NCBI GenBank assembly: GCA_964460935.1
Contig: CAYWSM010000349.1
Span: forward strand, 1 to 12,951
Reading direction: 5' to 3'
Origin: DATMXP01 sp964460935
GTDB taxonomy: Bacteria > Acidobacteriota > Terriglobia > Terriglobales > Acidobacteriaceae
DNA: 12,951 nucleotides
Shown here in pieces: positions 1-6,653 of this stretch. How positions within the stretch are numbered: position 1 is the first letter of the stretch; the number at the start of each line of letters is the position of its first letter. The notes beneath the pieces were generated by a model. The model saw nothing but the letters and a program-made list of their open reading frames with translations. It was not told the DNA's origin and did not search any database. The translations under genes were made by a program, and so were the position numbers.

Positions 1-2
1 GG

Positions 3-716
3 ATTCCTGTATTCCTCGGCTTGGCTGCTCCGCACGACCGCTGGTTACTGATCGCAACCGTCACAAACGTGCTTGCGGTTGCCTGCTCGCAGTTCGGGCT
101 CTTCCGGACGGCTTCCGTGTTGCTGCTCATGGGCGCGGTGCTGGTTTGCTATGCGTTGAGGATCTTCGAACGATCCATTCAAGCTCCCAAACTGAACGGC
201 GTTCATCGCAGCATGCCGGTATTCATTCGCATGGCCTACGTATGGATGCTGATCGCCGCTTCGCTGGGAATCTGGTCCGCGTTCAGCGGTGATCCATCGG
301 GCGGAATCGGTGGTGCATCGAGACACGCCCTCACTGTCGGATTCGTATCGATGATGATCTTTGCTGTAGGCCAGCGCGTGTTGCCCGCGTTCTCGGGCAT
401 GCGATTCTTGTTCAGCACCAGGCTGATGTTTGGTGCTATGGCGCTGGCAACCTTGGGCTGCACGATGCGTGTAGTTTCGGAGGTGCTTGCGTATCCCGGC
501 TACGCGGCATGGGCCTGGCACTGCTTACCGGTTTCGGCGGTCATTGAACTCACCGGTTTCACGTTGTTCGCATTCAATCTTTACGCAACTTTTCTGCGCC
601 TGCCCAAGACAGTGCCGGCAAAGTTCTATTCGATTTCAACTCAAACATCCGTTCATATTCAGGAGCGCACGAAATGGAATATCGCAAGCTCTGGATCGCC
701 CTCATCCTTGTCGTAG
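3..716 (+). CDS. nnrS: NnrS-family heme/copper membrane protein, C-terminal part (5' end outside window)
   Basis: The frame is open to the left edge (in frame from base 3), so the gene begins outside the window; the TTG at 21 is not the true start. About 238 residues are visible with roughly six hydrophobic segments. The stretch HALTVGFVSMMIFAVGQRVLP (here with HALTVGF, then QRVLPAF) is typical of the NnrS family, polytopic membrane proteins linked to nitric oxide and denitrification in several bacteria; the exact biochemical role is not settled. The gene overlaps the start of norB by 43 bases, so the last residues (from about IQERTK on) are read from norB sequence in another frame. This implies co-transcription and possibly translational coupling, and it supports a role in NO handling. 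Family call is from motif and context; only the C-terminal half was seen. Confidence 0.75.
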   Translation: MPVFLGLAAPHDRWLLIATVTNVLAVACSQFGLFRTASVLLLMGAVLVCYALRIFERSIQAPKLNGVHRSMPVFIRMAYVWMLIAASLGIWSAFSGDPSGGIGGASRHALTVGFVSMMIFAVGQRVLPAFSGMRFLFSTRLMFGAMALATLGCTMRVVSEVLAYPGYAAWAWHCLPVSAVIELTGFTLFAFNLYATFLRLPKTVPAKFYSISTQTSVHIQERTKWNIASSGSPSSLS

Positions 717-2965
717 CGGCGTCGTTCGCCGTGCTCGGAGGCGTGGGGTATCACTCCATCAACAATGCACCACCGATTCCATCGCAGGTGGTGACAACCG
801 ACGGCCGCGTGCTGTTCAGCGGCGAAACCATTCGCGACGGACAAAACGTCTGGCAGTCCATTGGCGGACAGGAAATTGGTTCCGTCTGGGGGCATGGCGC
901 TTACGTCGCCCCGGACTGGACGGCCGACTGGCTGCATCGCGAGTCTATGTACGTTCTTGACCAGTGGGCGGTAGCGGCGGGTGCGGCGAACTACGCTGCA
1001 CTTCCGGTGGAGCAGCAGGCTGCCCTCCGTGCACGCCTGCAGGAAGTGATGCGCACGAACGGCTATGACAAAGCAACGGATCGCATCGTAATTCCGCCGG
1101 TCCGCGCGGCTGCGTTCGAGGAAGTCGCGAAGCACTATGCAGACGTCTTCGCGAATGGCCGCAAAGAATACGCGATCCCTCAAGGAGCACTCACAGATTC
1201 CAAGAAGCTGCACGACATGGCAACTTTTTTCTGGTGGACGTCATGGGTCTCCTCGACGAATCGTCCAGGACAGGAAGTCACTTACACGCAGAACTGGCCG
1301 CATGAAGACCTTGTAGGCAATCGTCCGACCGGTAATGCGGTTGTTTGGAGTGTGATCAGCTTCGTGCTGTTGCTGGCGGGAATCGGCGGCATGGTGTGGT
1401 ATTTCGCTTCGAAGGAGCATGTCCCGGCTCAGGGACCTCTGCCGACGACGGATCCGCTGCTCGGCCTGAACCCGACACCATCGCAGCGAGCGACCATCAA
1501 GTACTTCTTCGTGGTCGCGGCGCTCTGGGTGGTGCAAGTCGGACTCGGCGCAATCGCAGCGCACTATGGCGTCGAAGGCGGCGGGTTTTACGGTATCCCG
1601 CTCGCGAAGTGGCTGCCGTACTCGATCGCCCGCACATGGCATTTGCAGATTGGGATCTTCTGGATCGCAACCTCCTGGCTCGCGACTGGTCTATACATCG
1701 CTCCTGCGGTGAGCAACCAGGAGCCTAAAGGTCAGCGCTTGGGAGTGAATGCGTTGTTCGGTGCGCTGATCCTGGTTGTTGTCGGATCGCTTGCCGGCGA
1801 ATGGCTGGGAATTCAACAGAAGCTCGGGAACCTGTGGTTTTGGTTCGGATCGCAAGGCTATGAATACGTTGACCTCGGCCGTGTATGGCAGGTGCTGTTG
1901 TTCGTGGGTCTGGTTTTCTGGCTGTTCCTCATGTACCGTGGCCTGAAACCGGCGTTAGCCAAAAAAGACGAGAGCCATTCGCTGCTGCTATTGTTCCTGG
2001 TCTCGGCGATCGCGATTCCGCTCTTCTATGCTGCCGGACTGATGTACGGCAAGCGCAGTCCGCTGATTACCGCTGAATACTGGCGCTGGTGGGTGGTTCA
2101 CCTCTGGGTGGAAGGCTTCTTCGAAGTGTTCGCCACCGTGGTGATCGCCTTCTTGTTCACGCGCCTGAAACTGCTATCGATTAAGTCGGCGACTCGCGCC
2201 GTCTTGTTCTCGACCGTTATCTTCCTGTCGGGTGGCATTATCGGAACGTTCCATCACCTGTACTTTACCGGTACGCCGAACTCTGTGCTCGCTCTCGGAG
2301 CGGTGTTCAGCGCCATGGAAGTTGTACCGCTGGTGTTAGTTGGATTTGAAGCCTGGGAGAATATCCGCCTGGCTCGCGGCAACCAGAAGGCGCTGTGGGT
2401 CTCGTCGTATAAGTGGCCCATCTACTTCTTCGTGGCCGTTGCGTTCTGGAACTTCGTCGGAGCGGGACTCTTCGGATTCTTCATCAATCCGCCGGTTTCG
2501 CTCTATTACATGCAGGGACTGAACACCACTCCGGTGCATGGACATACGGCATTGTTCGGCGTGTACGGCATGCTTGGACTCGGGCTGATGCTGTTCTGCC
2601 TGCGGGCGTTGAAACCAGGACTGGCATGGAAAAACAAGCCTCTGGCGGCTGCATTCTGGCTGATCCAGATCGGGCTCGCACTCATGGTCCTGATCAGCCT
2701 GCTACCGATTGGATTGATGCAGGCATATGCGTCGGTCGAATATGGCACATGGTACGCCCGCTCGTCGGAATTCCTGCAGACGCCGCTCATCAATAACCTG
2801 CGCTGGTTACGGGTAATCGGTGACAGCCTGTTTGCCATTGGTGCGCTGGTGTTGGGCTGGTTCGTACTCGGACTGGTCACCGGGCATTCGTACGACAAAA
2901 CTGCCATGGTGAAGGAAGGGAAGTGGGCCCCAGAGCCGGTTCCTGCCCGACAGATGGGAGACTAG
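674..2965 (+). CDS. norB: Quinol-dependent nitric oxide reductase, single subunit (qNOR, NorB/NorZ)
   Basis: A 763-residue protein of normal length for qNOR, which reduces 2 NO to N2O in the cytoplasmic membrane using electrons from quinol. After one N-terminal membrane segment (about 7-27) comes a periplasmic NorC-like domain with the qNOR signature GSVWGHGAYVAPDWTADWLH (69-88) and no CxxCH heme c motif, which separates it from cytochrome-c-dependent cNOR. The catalytic NorB part follows from about 220 with some 12 hydrophobic segments. Candidate ligands by family motif: His323 and His624 for low-spin heme b; His622 for heme b3; His476, His527 and His528 for FeB; conserved glutamates Glu480 and Glu484 in HLWVEGFFE. 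The ATG at 674 has AGGAG at 661-665, 8 bases upstream. It overlaps the nnrS-like gene by 43 bases and ends before a hairpin terminator. It could serve detoxification or denitrification; no other denitrification gene is visible. Confidence 0.96.
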   Translation: MEYRKLWIALILVVAASFAVLGGVGYHSINNAPPIPSQVVTTDGRVLFSGETIRDGQNVWQSIGGQEIGSVWGHGAYVAPDWTADWLHRESMYVLDQWAVAAGAANYAALPVEQQAALRARLQEVMRTNGYDKATDRIVIPPVRAAAFEEVAKHYADVFANGRKEYAIPQGALTDSKKLHDMATFFWWTSWVSSTNRPGQEVTYTQNWPHEDLVGNRPTGNAVVWSVISFVLLLAGIGGMVWYFASKEHVPAQGPLPTTDPLLGLNPTPSQRATIKYFFVVAALWVVQVGLGAIAAHYGVEGGGFYGIPLAKWLPYSIARTWHLQIGIFWIATSWLATGLYIAPAVSNQEPKGQRLGVNALFGALILVVVGSLAGEWLGIQQKLGNLWFWFGSQGYEYVDLGRVWQVLLFVGLVFWLFLMYRGLKPALAKKDESHSLLLLFLVSAIAIPLFYAAGLMYGKRSPLITAEYWRWWVVHLWVEGFFEVFATVVIAFLFTRLKLLSIKSATRAVLFSTVIFLSGGIIGTFHHLYFTGTPNSVLALGAVFSAMEVVPLVLVGFEAWENIRLARGNQKALWVSSYKWPIYFFVAVAFWNFVGAGLFGFFINPPVSLYYMQGLNTTPVHGHTALFGVYGMLGLGLMLFCLRALKPGLAWKNKPLAAAFWLIQIGLALMVLISLLPIGLMQAYASVEYGTWYARSSEFLQTPLINNLRWLRVIGDSLFAIGALVLGWFVLGLVTGHSYDKTAMVKEGKWAPEPVPARQMGD

Positions 2966-2983
2966 CTCCGGCGATTACGACAA

Positions 2984-3015
2984 AGGGCGTGCCCGCCGGC
3001 ACGCCCTGATTATTT
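2984..3015. terminator. Hairpin terminator between norB and rubrerythrin
   Basis: AGGGCGTGCC (2984-2993) pairs perfectly with GGCACGCCCT (2998-3007) around a 4-base loop, and is followed by GATTATTTT on the plus strand. It sits 18 bases after the norB stop. The convergent rubrerythrin gene ends at 3026, so the hairpin may end transcription from both sides, although the minus-strand side lacks a good T run. Confidence 0.75.
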
Positions 3016-3025
3016 TGCGAATTAA

Positions 3026-3580
3026 CTACTGAATGGCTATGTAGTCATTTTTCGAATGCCCGCAGACCAGGCACTTCAGGAAGTTCAACGTCTCAACCGT
3101 GTATCCGCAGACCTTGCAGACATACCACGTCTTGGCGGCCTTCAGCTTGTCCATGTTATTCAGCGCGTATGTGTACAGGCGAGCGTGTTCCGCTTCCGTT
3201 TTCAGCGCATAAGTAAAGGTACGAATCGCGTCTGTTTCCTTATTCTGTTTCGCATGCTTAAGGAACTCCGGATACATCACATCGCGCTCGTACACTTCGC
3301 CTTCGATTGCGACTTTCAAATTTTCGGACGTTGATTTCACGACCGTGGTCTCGATGACTGCTTTGGGTTCAGATCCCATCTTGCGGATCACTTCGGCATG
3401 ATTGCGTGCATGGAACTCTTCGGCTTTCGAACCGGCGCGGAAGAGAGAAGCAACTCCCAGAAAGCCTTCGGCTTCAGCCTTTTTGGCGAATTCGGCATAG
3501 CGGGCGGAGGCATTACTTTCGCCATTGAAAGCGGCCTGCAGATTGTCGAGCGTAGTCGCGCTCGCAGTGAGAGTGGTCAT
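3026..3580 (-). CDS. rbr: Rubrerythrin (diiron peroxidase with C-terminal rubredoxin domain)
   Basis: A 184-residue cytoplasmic protein, near the usual length of classical rubrerythrin, which reduces hydrogen peroxide at a diiron site with electrons relayed through a rubredoxin-like iron centre. The four-helix diiron domain (about 10-145) carries the expected ligands by motif: Glu21, Glu54 with His57 (EEFH), Glu95 and Glu98 (EGEVYE), Glu129 and His132 (ExxH). The C-terminal rubredoxin domain has Cys155/Cys158 and Cys170/Cys173. The ATG at 3580 has AAAGGAG about 9 bases upstream on the minus strand. A nested inverted repeat at 3581-3630 ends directly at the start codon and overlaps this ribosome binding site. 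It converges with the NO reductase gene, so the neighbourhood looks like oxidative and nitrosative stress defence. In this family the redox partner is often encoded elsewhere. Confidence 0.95.
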   Translation of the reverse strand: MTTLTASATTLDNLQAAFNGESNASARYAEFAKKAEAEGFLGVASLFRAGSKAEEFHARNHAEVIRKMGSEPKAVIETTVVKSTSENLKVAIEGEVYERDVMYPEFLKHAKQNKETDAIRTFTYALKTEAEHARLYTYALNNMDKLKAAKTWYVCKVCGYTVETLNFLKCLVCGHSKNDYIAIQ

Positions 3581-3630
3581 CGGAGGACTCCTTTCGTAGA
3601 TTCACTAGTGTGAATCGTGGAAGTCCTCCG
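3581..3630 (-). promoter_or_regulatory. Nested inverted repeat over the rubrerythrin 5' leader and ribosome binding site
   Basis: The outer arms CGGAGGACT (3581-3589) and AGTCCTCCG (3622-3630) are perfect complements. Inside them lies a second perfect inverted repeat, GATTCAC-TAGT-GTGAATC (3599-3616). In the rubrerythrin mRNA the outer stem ends directly at the AUG and its 3' arm includes the last two bases of the AAAGGAG ribosome binding site. It could be an RNA hairpin that limits translation, or the inner palindrome could be an operator. The sequence does not match the PerR or Fur box patterns I know. Confidence 0.6.
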
Positions 3631-3683
3631 CTGCTGTGATGATTGAAACTGAGCCTTGTGACGCTGGTTTGGTCCTGGTTTTT

Positions 3684-3715
3684 AAATTACCAAATTACCA
3701 ATTTACCAACTTACT
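3684..3715. repeat. Short tandem repeat, 8-base unit AAATTACC
   Basis: Two exact copies of AAATTACC (3684-3699) are followed by AATTTACC (3700-3707) and a decayed copy AACTTACTC. The repeat lies just downstream of the helicase stop on the minus strand and upstream of rubrerythrin. It is AT-rich compared with the surrounding genes. Function is unknown; it could be simple slippage or a dispersed genomic repeat. Confidence 0.7.
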
Positions 3716-3722
3716 CAATTCC

Positions 3723-4976
3723 TTACACGAACACTTCGCCCGGCAACCGGCTGAGCGTGCGGCTCGTAAGCGTGTTCTGTACAGGCTTCGGCTGGAAGCT
3801 GTCACCGCTTGCCGGCGAGATCTGCTTGCGATCGATCTTCAGCTTCATCGTGCGCTCGATGTGGCGCAGTTCAAGTAATTCGGCGCCTGTGACCAGAGTC
3901 GAGGCCTTACCCTGCTGTCCGGCGCGTCCGGTGCGGCCCACACGGTGGATGAAGTCTTCCGCCACCTGCGGCAGGTCGTAGTTGATGACATGGGCGATGT
4001 CGGACACGTCAATGCCGCGCGCCGCGACATCGGTCGCAACCAATATCTGCGACTTGCCGCCGGAGAAATCGGTCAGCGCACGGGTACGTTGAGCCTGCGT
4101 ACGGTCGCCATGAATCATGCCGACGCTGAATCCATCCCGCATCAGGTTCTTGGCCAATCGCTCCGTGCCGCGTTTGGTCTTGGCGAAAACCAAAGTCTGG
4201 CCTTTTTCGCTGTAGAGAAGCTGGCGCAAGGCGTCGAGCTTTTCGGTCGGACCGACTTCGAAAGCCTGCAGTTCCACGGTGTTCGCCGGTTTTAAGGTCG
4301 AGCCGAGCGAGATCCGTTCCGGCGAGCGCATGTATTGCTTTACCAGTTCGGCAATGCCGCCAGGCATGGTTGCCGAAAAGCACAGCGTCTGGCGCTGCGC
4401 GGGAAGGGAACCAATGATCCGCTTGATCGCCGGGAGAAAGCCCATGTCGAGCATCCGGTCAGCTTCGTCAAGCACGAGGACCTCGATTGCACGGAGGTCA
4501 ACCAGCTTGCGCTTGTGCAGGTCCTCGAGACGCCCAGGAGTGGCGACCACGAGTCGCGCTCCGCGGCGGAGCGTTTCGATCTGGCGCTTCTCGCTGAGTC
4601 CGCCAATGACGAGTGCTGCCTGCGGTAGCTTGTCCCGCAGATTTTCGTAATGCTGATGAACCTGCATGGCGAGTTCGCGCGTCGGTACGAGGACGAGCAC
4701 CTGTGGCTTTCTTACCACAGTCTTCAGAAGTCGCTCGATAGCCGGTATCAGGAATGCCAGCGTCTTGCCGGTTCCGGTTTGTGCGGTGGCAACAATGTCT
4801 TTGCCGGCCAGTCCATGTGGAATGGTGGCGTCTTGAACAGGAGTGGGAGTCGTAAATCCAGCGGCTTCCAGACGGTTCTGTAGCGCGGGATTCAAAGGTA
4901 AATCTCTGAATTTAATCAATTTGTGAATCTGCTTTCTGAAGGGCACTCGCGAAGTGCATTCGGAAACGCAGTCCAC
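3723..4976 (-). CDS. DEAD-box ATP-dependent RNA helicase, RhlE-like
   Basis: All core DEAD-box motifs are present, numbered from the longest start (GTG at 4976): Q motif around 23-48 (FRDLPLNP ... TPVQ), Walker A AQTGTGKT (65-72), PTREL (98-102), GG (125-126), TPGR (146-149), DEAD (170-173), SAT (201-203), ARGID (319-323) and HRVGRTGR (344-351). Such proteins unwind short RNA duplexes with ATP, in ribosome assembly, RNA decay or cold adaptation. The C-terminal tail is short, which suits the compact RhlE group. The start is uncertain: the 19 leading residues up to 4920 do not look like the family and have no clear ribosome binding site. A TTG at 4919 would give MIKFRDLPLNP, where RhlE proteins normally begin, with a weak purine stretch upstream. 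Apparently monocistronic. Confidence 0.93.
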   Translation of the reverse strand: MDCVSECTSRVPFRKQIHKLIKFRDLPLNPALQNRLEAAGFTTPTPVQDATIPHGLAGKDIVATAQTGTGKTLAFLIPAIERLLKTVVRKPQVLVLVPTRELAMQVHQHYENLRDKLPQAALVIGGLSEKRQIETLRRGARLVVATPGRLEDLHKRKLVDLRAIEVLVLDEADRMLDMGFLPAIKRIIGSLPAQRQTLCFSATMPGGIAELVKQYMRSPERISLGSTLKPANTVELQAFEVGPTEKLDALRQLLYSEKGQTLVFAKTKRGTERLAKNLMRDGFSVGMIHGDRTQAQRTRALTDFSGGKSQILVATDVAARGIDVSDIAHVINYDLPQVAEDFIHRVGRTGRAGQQGKASTLVTGAELLELRHIERTMKLKIDRKQISPASGDSFQPKPVQNTLTSRTLSRLPGEVFV

Positions 4977-5213
4977 GAAGGAGTCTCTATGCCAATCAAT
5001 TCTGTTTCTTCTTAAAAGAGCACGACGTCAGTCATGCCGCAAATGTTCTACTCCTCATAGAGCTTTAGCCCTTAGAGGTTGCAAACGCTGTTGAACGGAA
5101 ACGAGTAAAGGCGGGACAAACGTCAGATCGTCTTGGACCGGACTACCGCACCACAAGCACCCCGTGGCAGTAGCGTCTATTTCATTGTACCACGCACCAC
5201 CGCTTTCGGTGCT
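4977..5213. other. Intergenic region upstream of the helicase
   Basis: I recognise no gene here. The only clear structure is a small hairpin, CACCG-CTTT-CGGTG, near 5198-5212, which begins at the stop of the small minus-strand gene. It is followed by CTTTATT on the plus strand only, so it would not be a good terminator for that minus-strand gene. The helicase promoter should lie in this stretch but I cannot place it with confidence. Confidence 0.5.
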
Positions 5214-5414
5214 TTATTGAAAATCGTGGAAGTCAAGTCCGGCCGGTTGGGCGAATTCGTCTTCGGCATTAGATCCGTTATCGGATGTTTGCTCGTCAGG
5301 GTCGGCGACATTGCCCTGTTTCTTCTGCAGTCGTTTCTGCAACTTGTCAGCAGCGCGTTGCTGCCGCGCCATCTCTTTTTGGCGTTTCTGGAATGATGGT
5401 CTAGAATTTGCCAT
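5214..5414 (-). CDS. Small basic protein of unknown function, 66 aa
   Basis: A 66-residue product. Residues 1-34 are strongly basic and glutamine-rich and probably helical (SRPSFQKRQKEMARQQR, then KLQKRLQKKQ). The tail (35-66) is acidic and looks disordered (DPDEQTSDNGSNAEDE). An N-terminus of the form RPxFQKRQKExARQ is, as I recall, seen in short conserved hypothetical proteins of several phyla, but no function is known to me. The ATG at 5414 has GAGG about 13 bases upstream, a weak ribosome binding site. The charge layout suggests binding to RNA or ribosomes, which would fit its place next to an RNA helicase, but that is a guess. A chance ORF remains possible; the biased, protein-like composition argues against it. 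Confidence 0.6.
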   Translation of the reverse strand: MANSRPSFQKRQKEMARQQRAADKLQKRLQKKQGNVADPDEQTSDNGSNAEDEFAQPAGLDFHDFQ

Positions 5415-5666
5415 TATTTATTCGATGCCTCAGTTCTCCCGCAAGTCGCTGAAGTAGAAGATATTATACAAAAATAACGGTTCCCGGACCTGCAATGCTG
5501 CCGCGGTCTTTCCGAGAGTGCCGTAGCTTGCTGGCGTTTTCAGAAATTATGCGCCGTCCTATAACCCCGCCGTGAAAGAACTTTCCTGCCACTGAGGTAT
5601 GAAACACTTTGCGCTTCCCCAGCGCCCATTCTGAGGTAAATCACTGAATTATCTAGTGTTAGGTGA

Positions 5667-5682
5667 TGGCCCACCGATTGCT
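5667..5682 (+). promoter_or_regulatory. Sigma-54-like -24/-12 promoter
   Basis: TGGCCC-ACCGA-TTGCT matches the RpoN consensus TGGCAC-N5-TTGCW with one mismatch and the exact spacing: GG at 5668-5669 and GC at 5680-5681. Transcription would start near 5693, giving a leader of about 140 bases before the first PEP-CTERM start codon. Sigma-54 control of PEP-CTERM genes through PrsK/PrsR is known from other bacteria. No enhancer site was identified with confidence. Confidence 0.5.
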
Positions 5683-5773
5683 CATATAGGGAGCAAAGCT
5701 ATGGGTGGGGCAAAGTGAAACTTTGCACTAATGCCTTAGCTGCAAGTCGCGAGGGAAGGTGCACACTTGCGAC
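5678..5773 (+). ncRNA. Potentially structured leader RNA of the first PEP-CTERM gene
   Basis: Several hairpins can be drawn by eye: TTGCTC/GAGCAA (5678-5683 with 5691-5696), AGCTA/TAGCT (5697-5701 with 5737-5741) enclosing a perfect GCAAAGT-GAA-ACTTTGC (5710-5726), then GCAAGT/ACTTGC (5742-5747 with 5765-5770), which competes with GTCGC/GCGAC (5746-5750 with 5769-5773). Alternative pairings before a gene are compatible with a cis-regulatory RNA. The piece GGGAGCAAAGCTATGGGT loosely recalls part of the cyclic-di-GMP-I (GEMM) core, but the rest does not fit that family. If the sigma-54-like element is real, transcription starts near 5693 and the first hairpin would not be in the RNA. Confidence 0.35.
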
Positions 5774-5832
5774 GGGGGCCAGCAGTTCAGCACCGAACAA
5801 TCTTGAGGGAAAAATTCAGGAGGAATTACGCG

Positions 5833-6486
5833 ATGAAACTCGTACGGGCATCGCTCTTTGTGCTCGCTGTGGCGCTGTTGCTGACCAGCGCTTCCTTTGC
5901 CGATCTGTATCATCAGGATTTTGACGGTACCGGCAACCTCTACTCTTCACAGAACGATACGACTGGTGGCAACGGTCTGTACGCTCAGGTGTACGACAAC
6001 TTCACACTCGGTACATCCAACACGATCACTGAAGTTACGTTCGCGGGCGGATACTTCAACCCACCTCAGCAGGGTGATATCACCGGTTTCACGGTTTCGA
6101 TTTATGGTGATGCTGCGGGTCAGCCCGGCAGCGTGCTCTACACCACGCACGTCAGCGGTACCGGTGGCGAGACTTTCCTTGGCGACTTCGGTGGCTTCCC
6201 GGTTTACACCTATGACATCGCTGGCCTGAACTTCAGCGCTTCTGCTGGAACTCAGTACTGGTTGAGCATTTATCCGGATGAAGGCTTCCCGCCGCAGTGG
6301 GGCTGGGCCTCCGCTACCGGTGGCGACGGCGTTTCGTATCAGGACTTCTTTGGTTCCCGTTCGCAACTGGCTGCTGACATGACGTTCTCGCTTATCGGCG
6401 GTAATGTTGGCACGCCGGAACCCAGCAGCTTGATGCTGCTCGGCGCTGGCCTGCTCGGCTTCGCCAGCAAGCTTCGCCGCAAGTAA
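5833..6486 (+). CDS. PEP-CTERM sorting domain protein, secreted (copy 1)
   Basis: A 217-residue protein. A signal peptide spans 1-23 (MKLVRASLFVLAVALLL, cleavage likely after ASFA). The tail is a complete PEP-CTERM signal: TPEPSSLMLLGAGLLGF (194-210) ending in RRK. This signal directs export, then removal of the tail by an exosortase (EpsH/XrtA type, not in this window), usually in species making extracellular polysaccharide. The middle is rich in Gly, Tyr and aromatic residues, probably beta-sandwich, with features such as YTYDIAGLNF (125-134) and PPQWGWASATGGDG (153-166); function unknown. The ATG at 5833 is preferred over upstream starts in frame because it begins the signal peptide and has AGGAGG at 5818-5823, 9 bases upstream. 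The next gene is a close paralogue, and a strong terminator separates them. Confidence 0.93.
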   Translation: MKLVRASLFVLAVALLLTSASFADLYHQDFDGTGNLYSSQNDTTGGNGLYAQVYDNFTLGTSNTITEVTFAGGYFNPPQQGDITGFTVSIYGDAAGQPGSVLYTTHVSGTGGETFLGDFGGFPVYTYDIAGLNFSASAGTQYWLSIYPDEGFPPQWGWASATGGDGVSYQDFFGSRSQLAADMTFSLIGGNVGTPEPSSLMLLGAGLLGFASKLRRK

Positions 6487-6520
6487 GCAAGTCAACGGGA
6501 TCCATCGCGATCCTCCAATT

Positions 6521-6564
6521 CTCGAGCTGTTGCACTGATGGTGCAGCAGCTCGAGTTTGCCTTT
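6521..6564 (+). terminator. Strong intrinsic terminator after PEP-CTERM copy 1
   Basis: A 15-base-pair stem, CTCGAGCTGTTGCAC (6521-6535) with GTGCAGCAGCTCGAG (6541-6555), has one G-U pair and a 5-base loop, and is followed by TTTGCCTTT. It lies between the two paralogues, so they are probably not a simple operon unless read-through occurs. Confidence 0.85.
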
Positions 6565-6601
6565 CCGCAGACATCAACTTCTCCCTACCACTCTGTAGTT
6601 G

Positions 6602-6617
6602 TGGCTCGATAGCCGCC
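6602..6617 (+). promoter_or_regulatory. Weak sigma-54-like element before PEP-CTERM copy 2
   Basis: TGGCTC-GATAG-CCGCC keeps the GG and GC pairs at the sigma-54 spacing (6603-6604 and 6615-6616), but the -12 block reads CCGC instead of TTGC. Transcription would start near 6628, 26 bases before the ATG. I consider it only because the same spacing precedes copy 1; it may be chance. Confidence 0.2.
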
Positions 6618-6653
6618 ATTTTTTTTGACCCAATCTCAGGAGGAGTTTTGGCG

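Larger units (their letters stand above)
5415..5832. other. Long non-coding region upstream of the PEP-CTERM pair
   Basis: These 418 bases carry no convincing gene. The left part should hold the promoter of the small minus-strand gene; I could not assign it. The right part (from about 5660) holds a sigma-54-like promoter and a leader rich in potential hairpins, described separately. The 13-mer CCCGGACCTGCAA at 5483-5495 recurs exactly at 7419-7431, upstream of the STAS gene. Confidence 0.6.

Noticed and set aside
45..521. Long minus-strand open frame opposite the NnrS-like gene
   Set aside because: Composition is His/Arg/Gln-rich with no family likeness; it mirrors the well-supported membrane protein on the other strand.
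5661..5711. Fluoride (crcB) riboswitch, from GGTGATGG...CACC followed by a hairpin
   Set aside because: The conserved 3' CTGATG and TCTACTG parts are not present, and the downstream gene is not a fluoride transporter or related enzyme.
5661..5750. Canonical c-di-GMP-I (GEMM) riboswitch
   Set aside because: GGGAGCAAAGC...GGGT resembles one part of the core, but the GNRA-capped first stem and closing helix cannot be drawn; kept only as an open question.
5767..5832. Upstream extension of PEP-CTERM copy 1 by 22 residues
   Set aside because: It would place an Arg-rich stretch before the signal peptide and ignore the AGGAGG site that serves the ATG at 5833.
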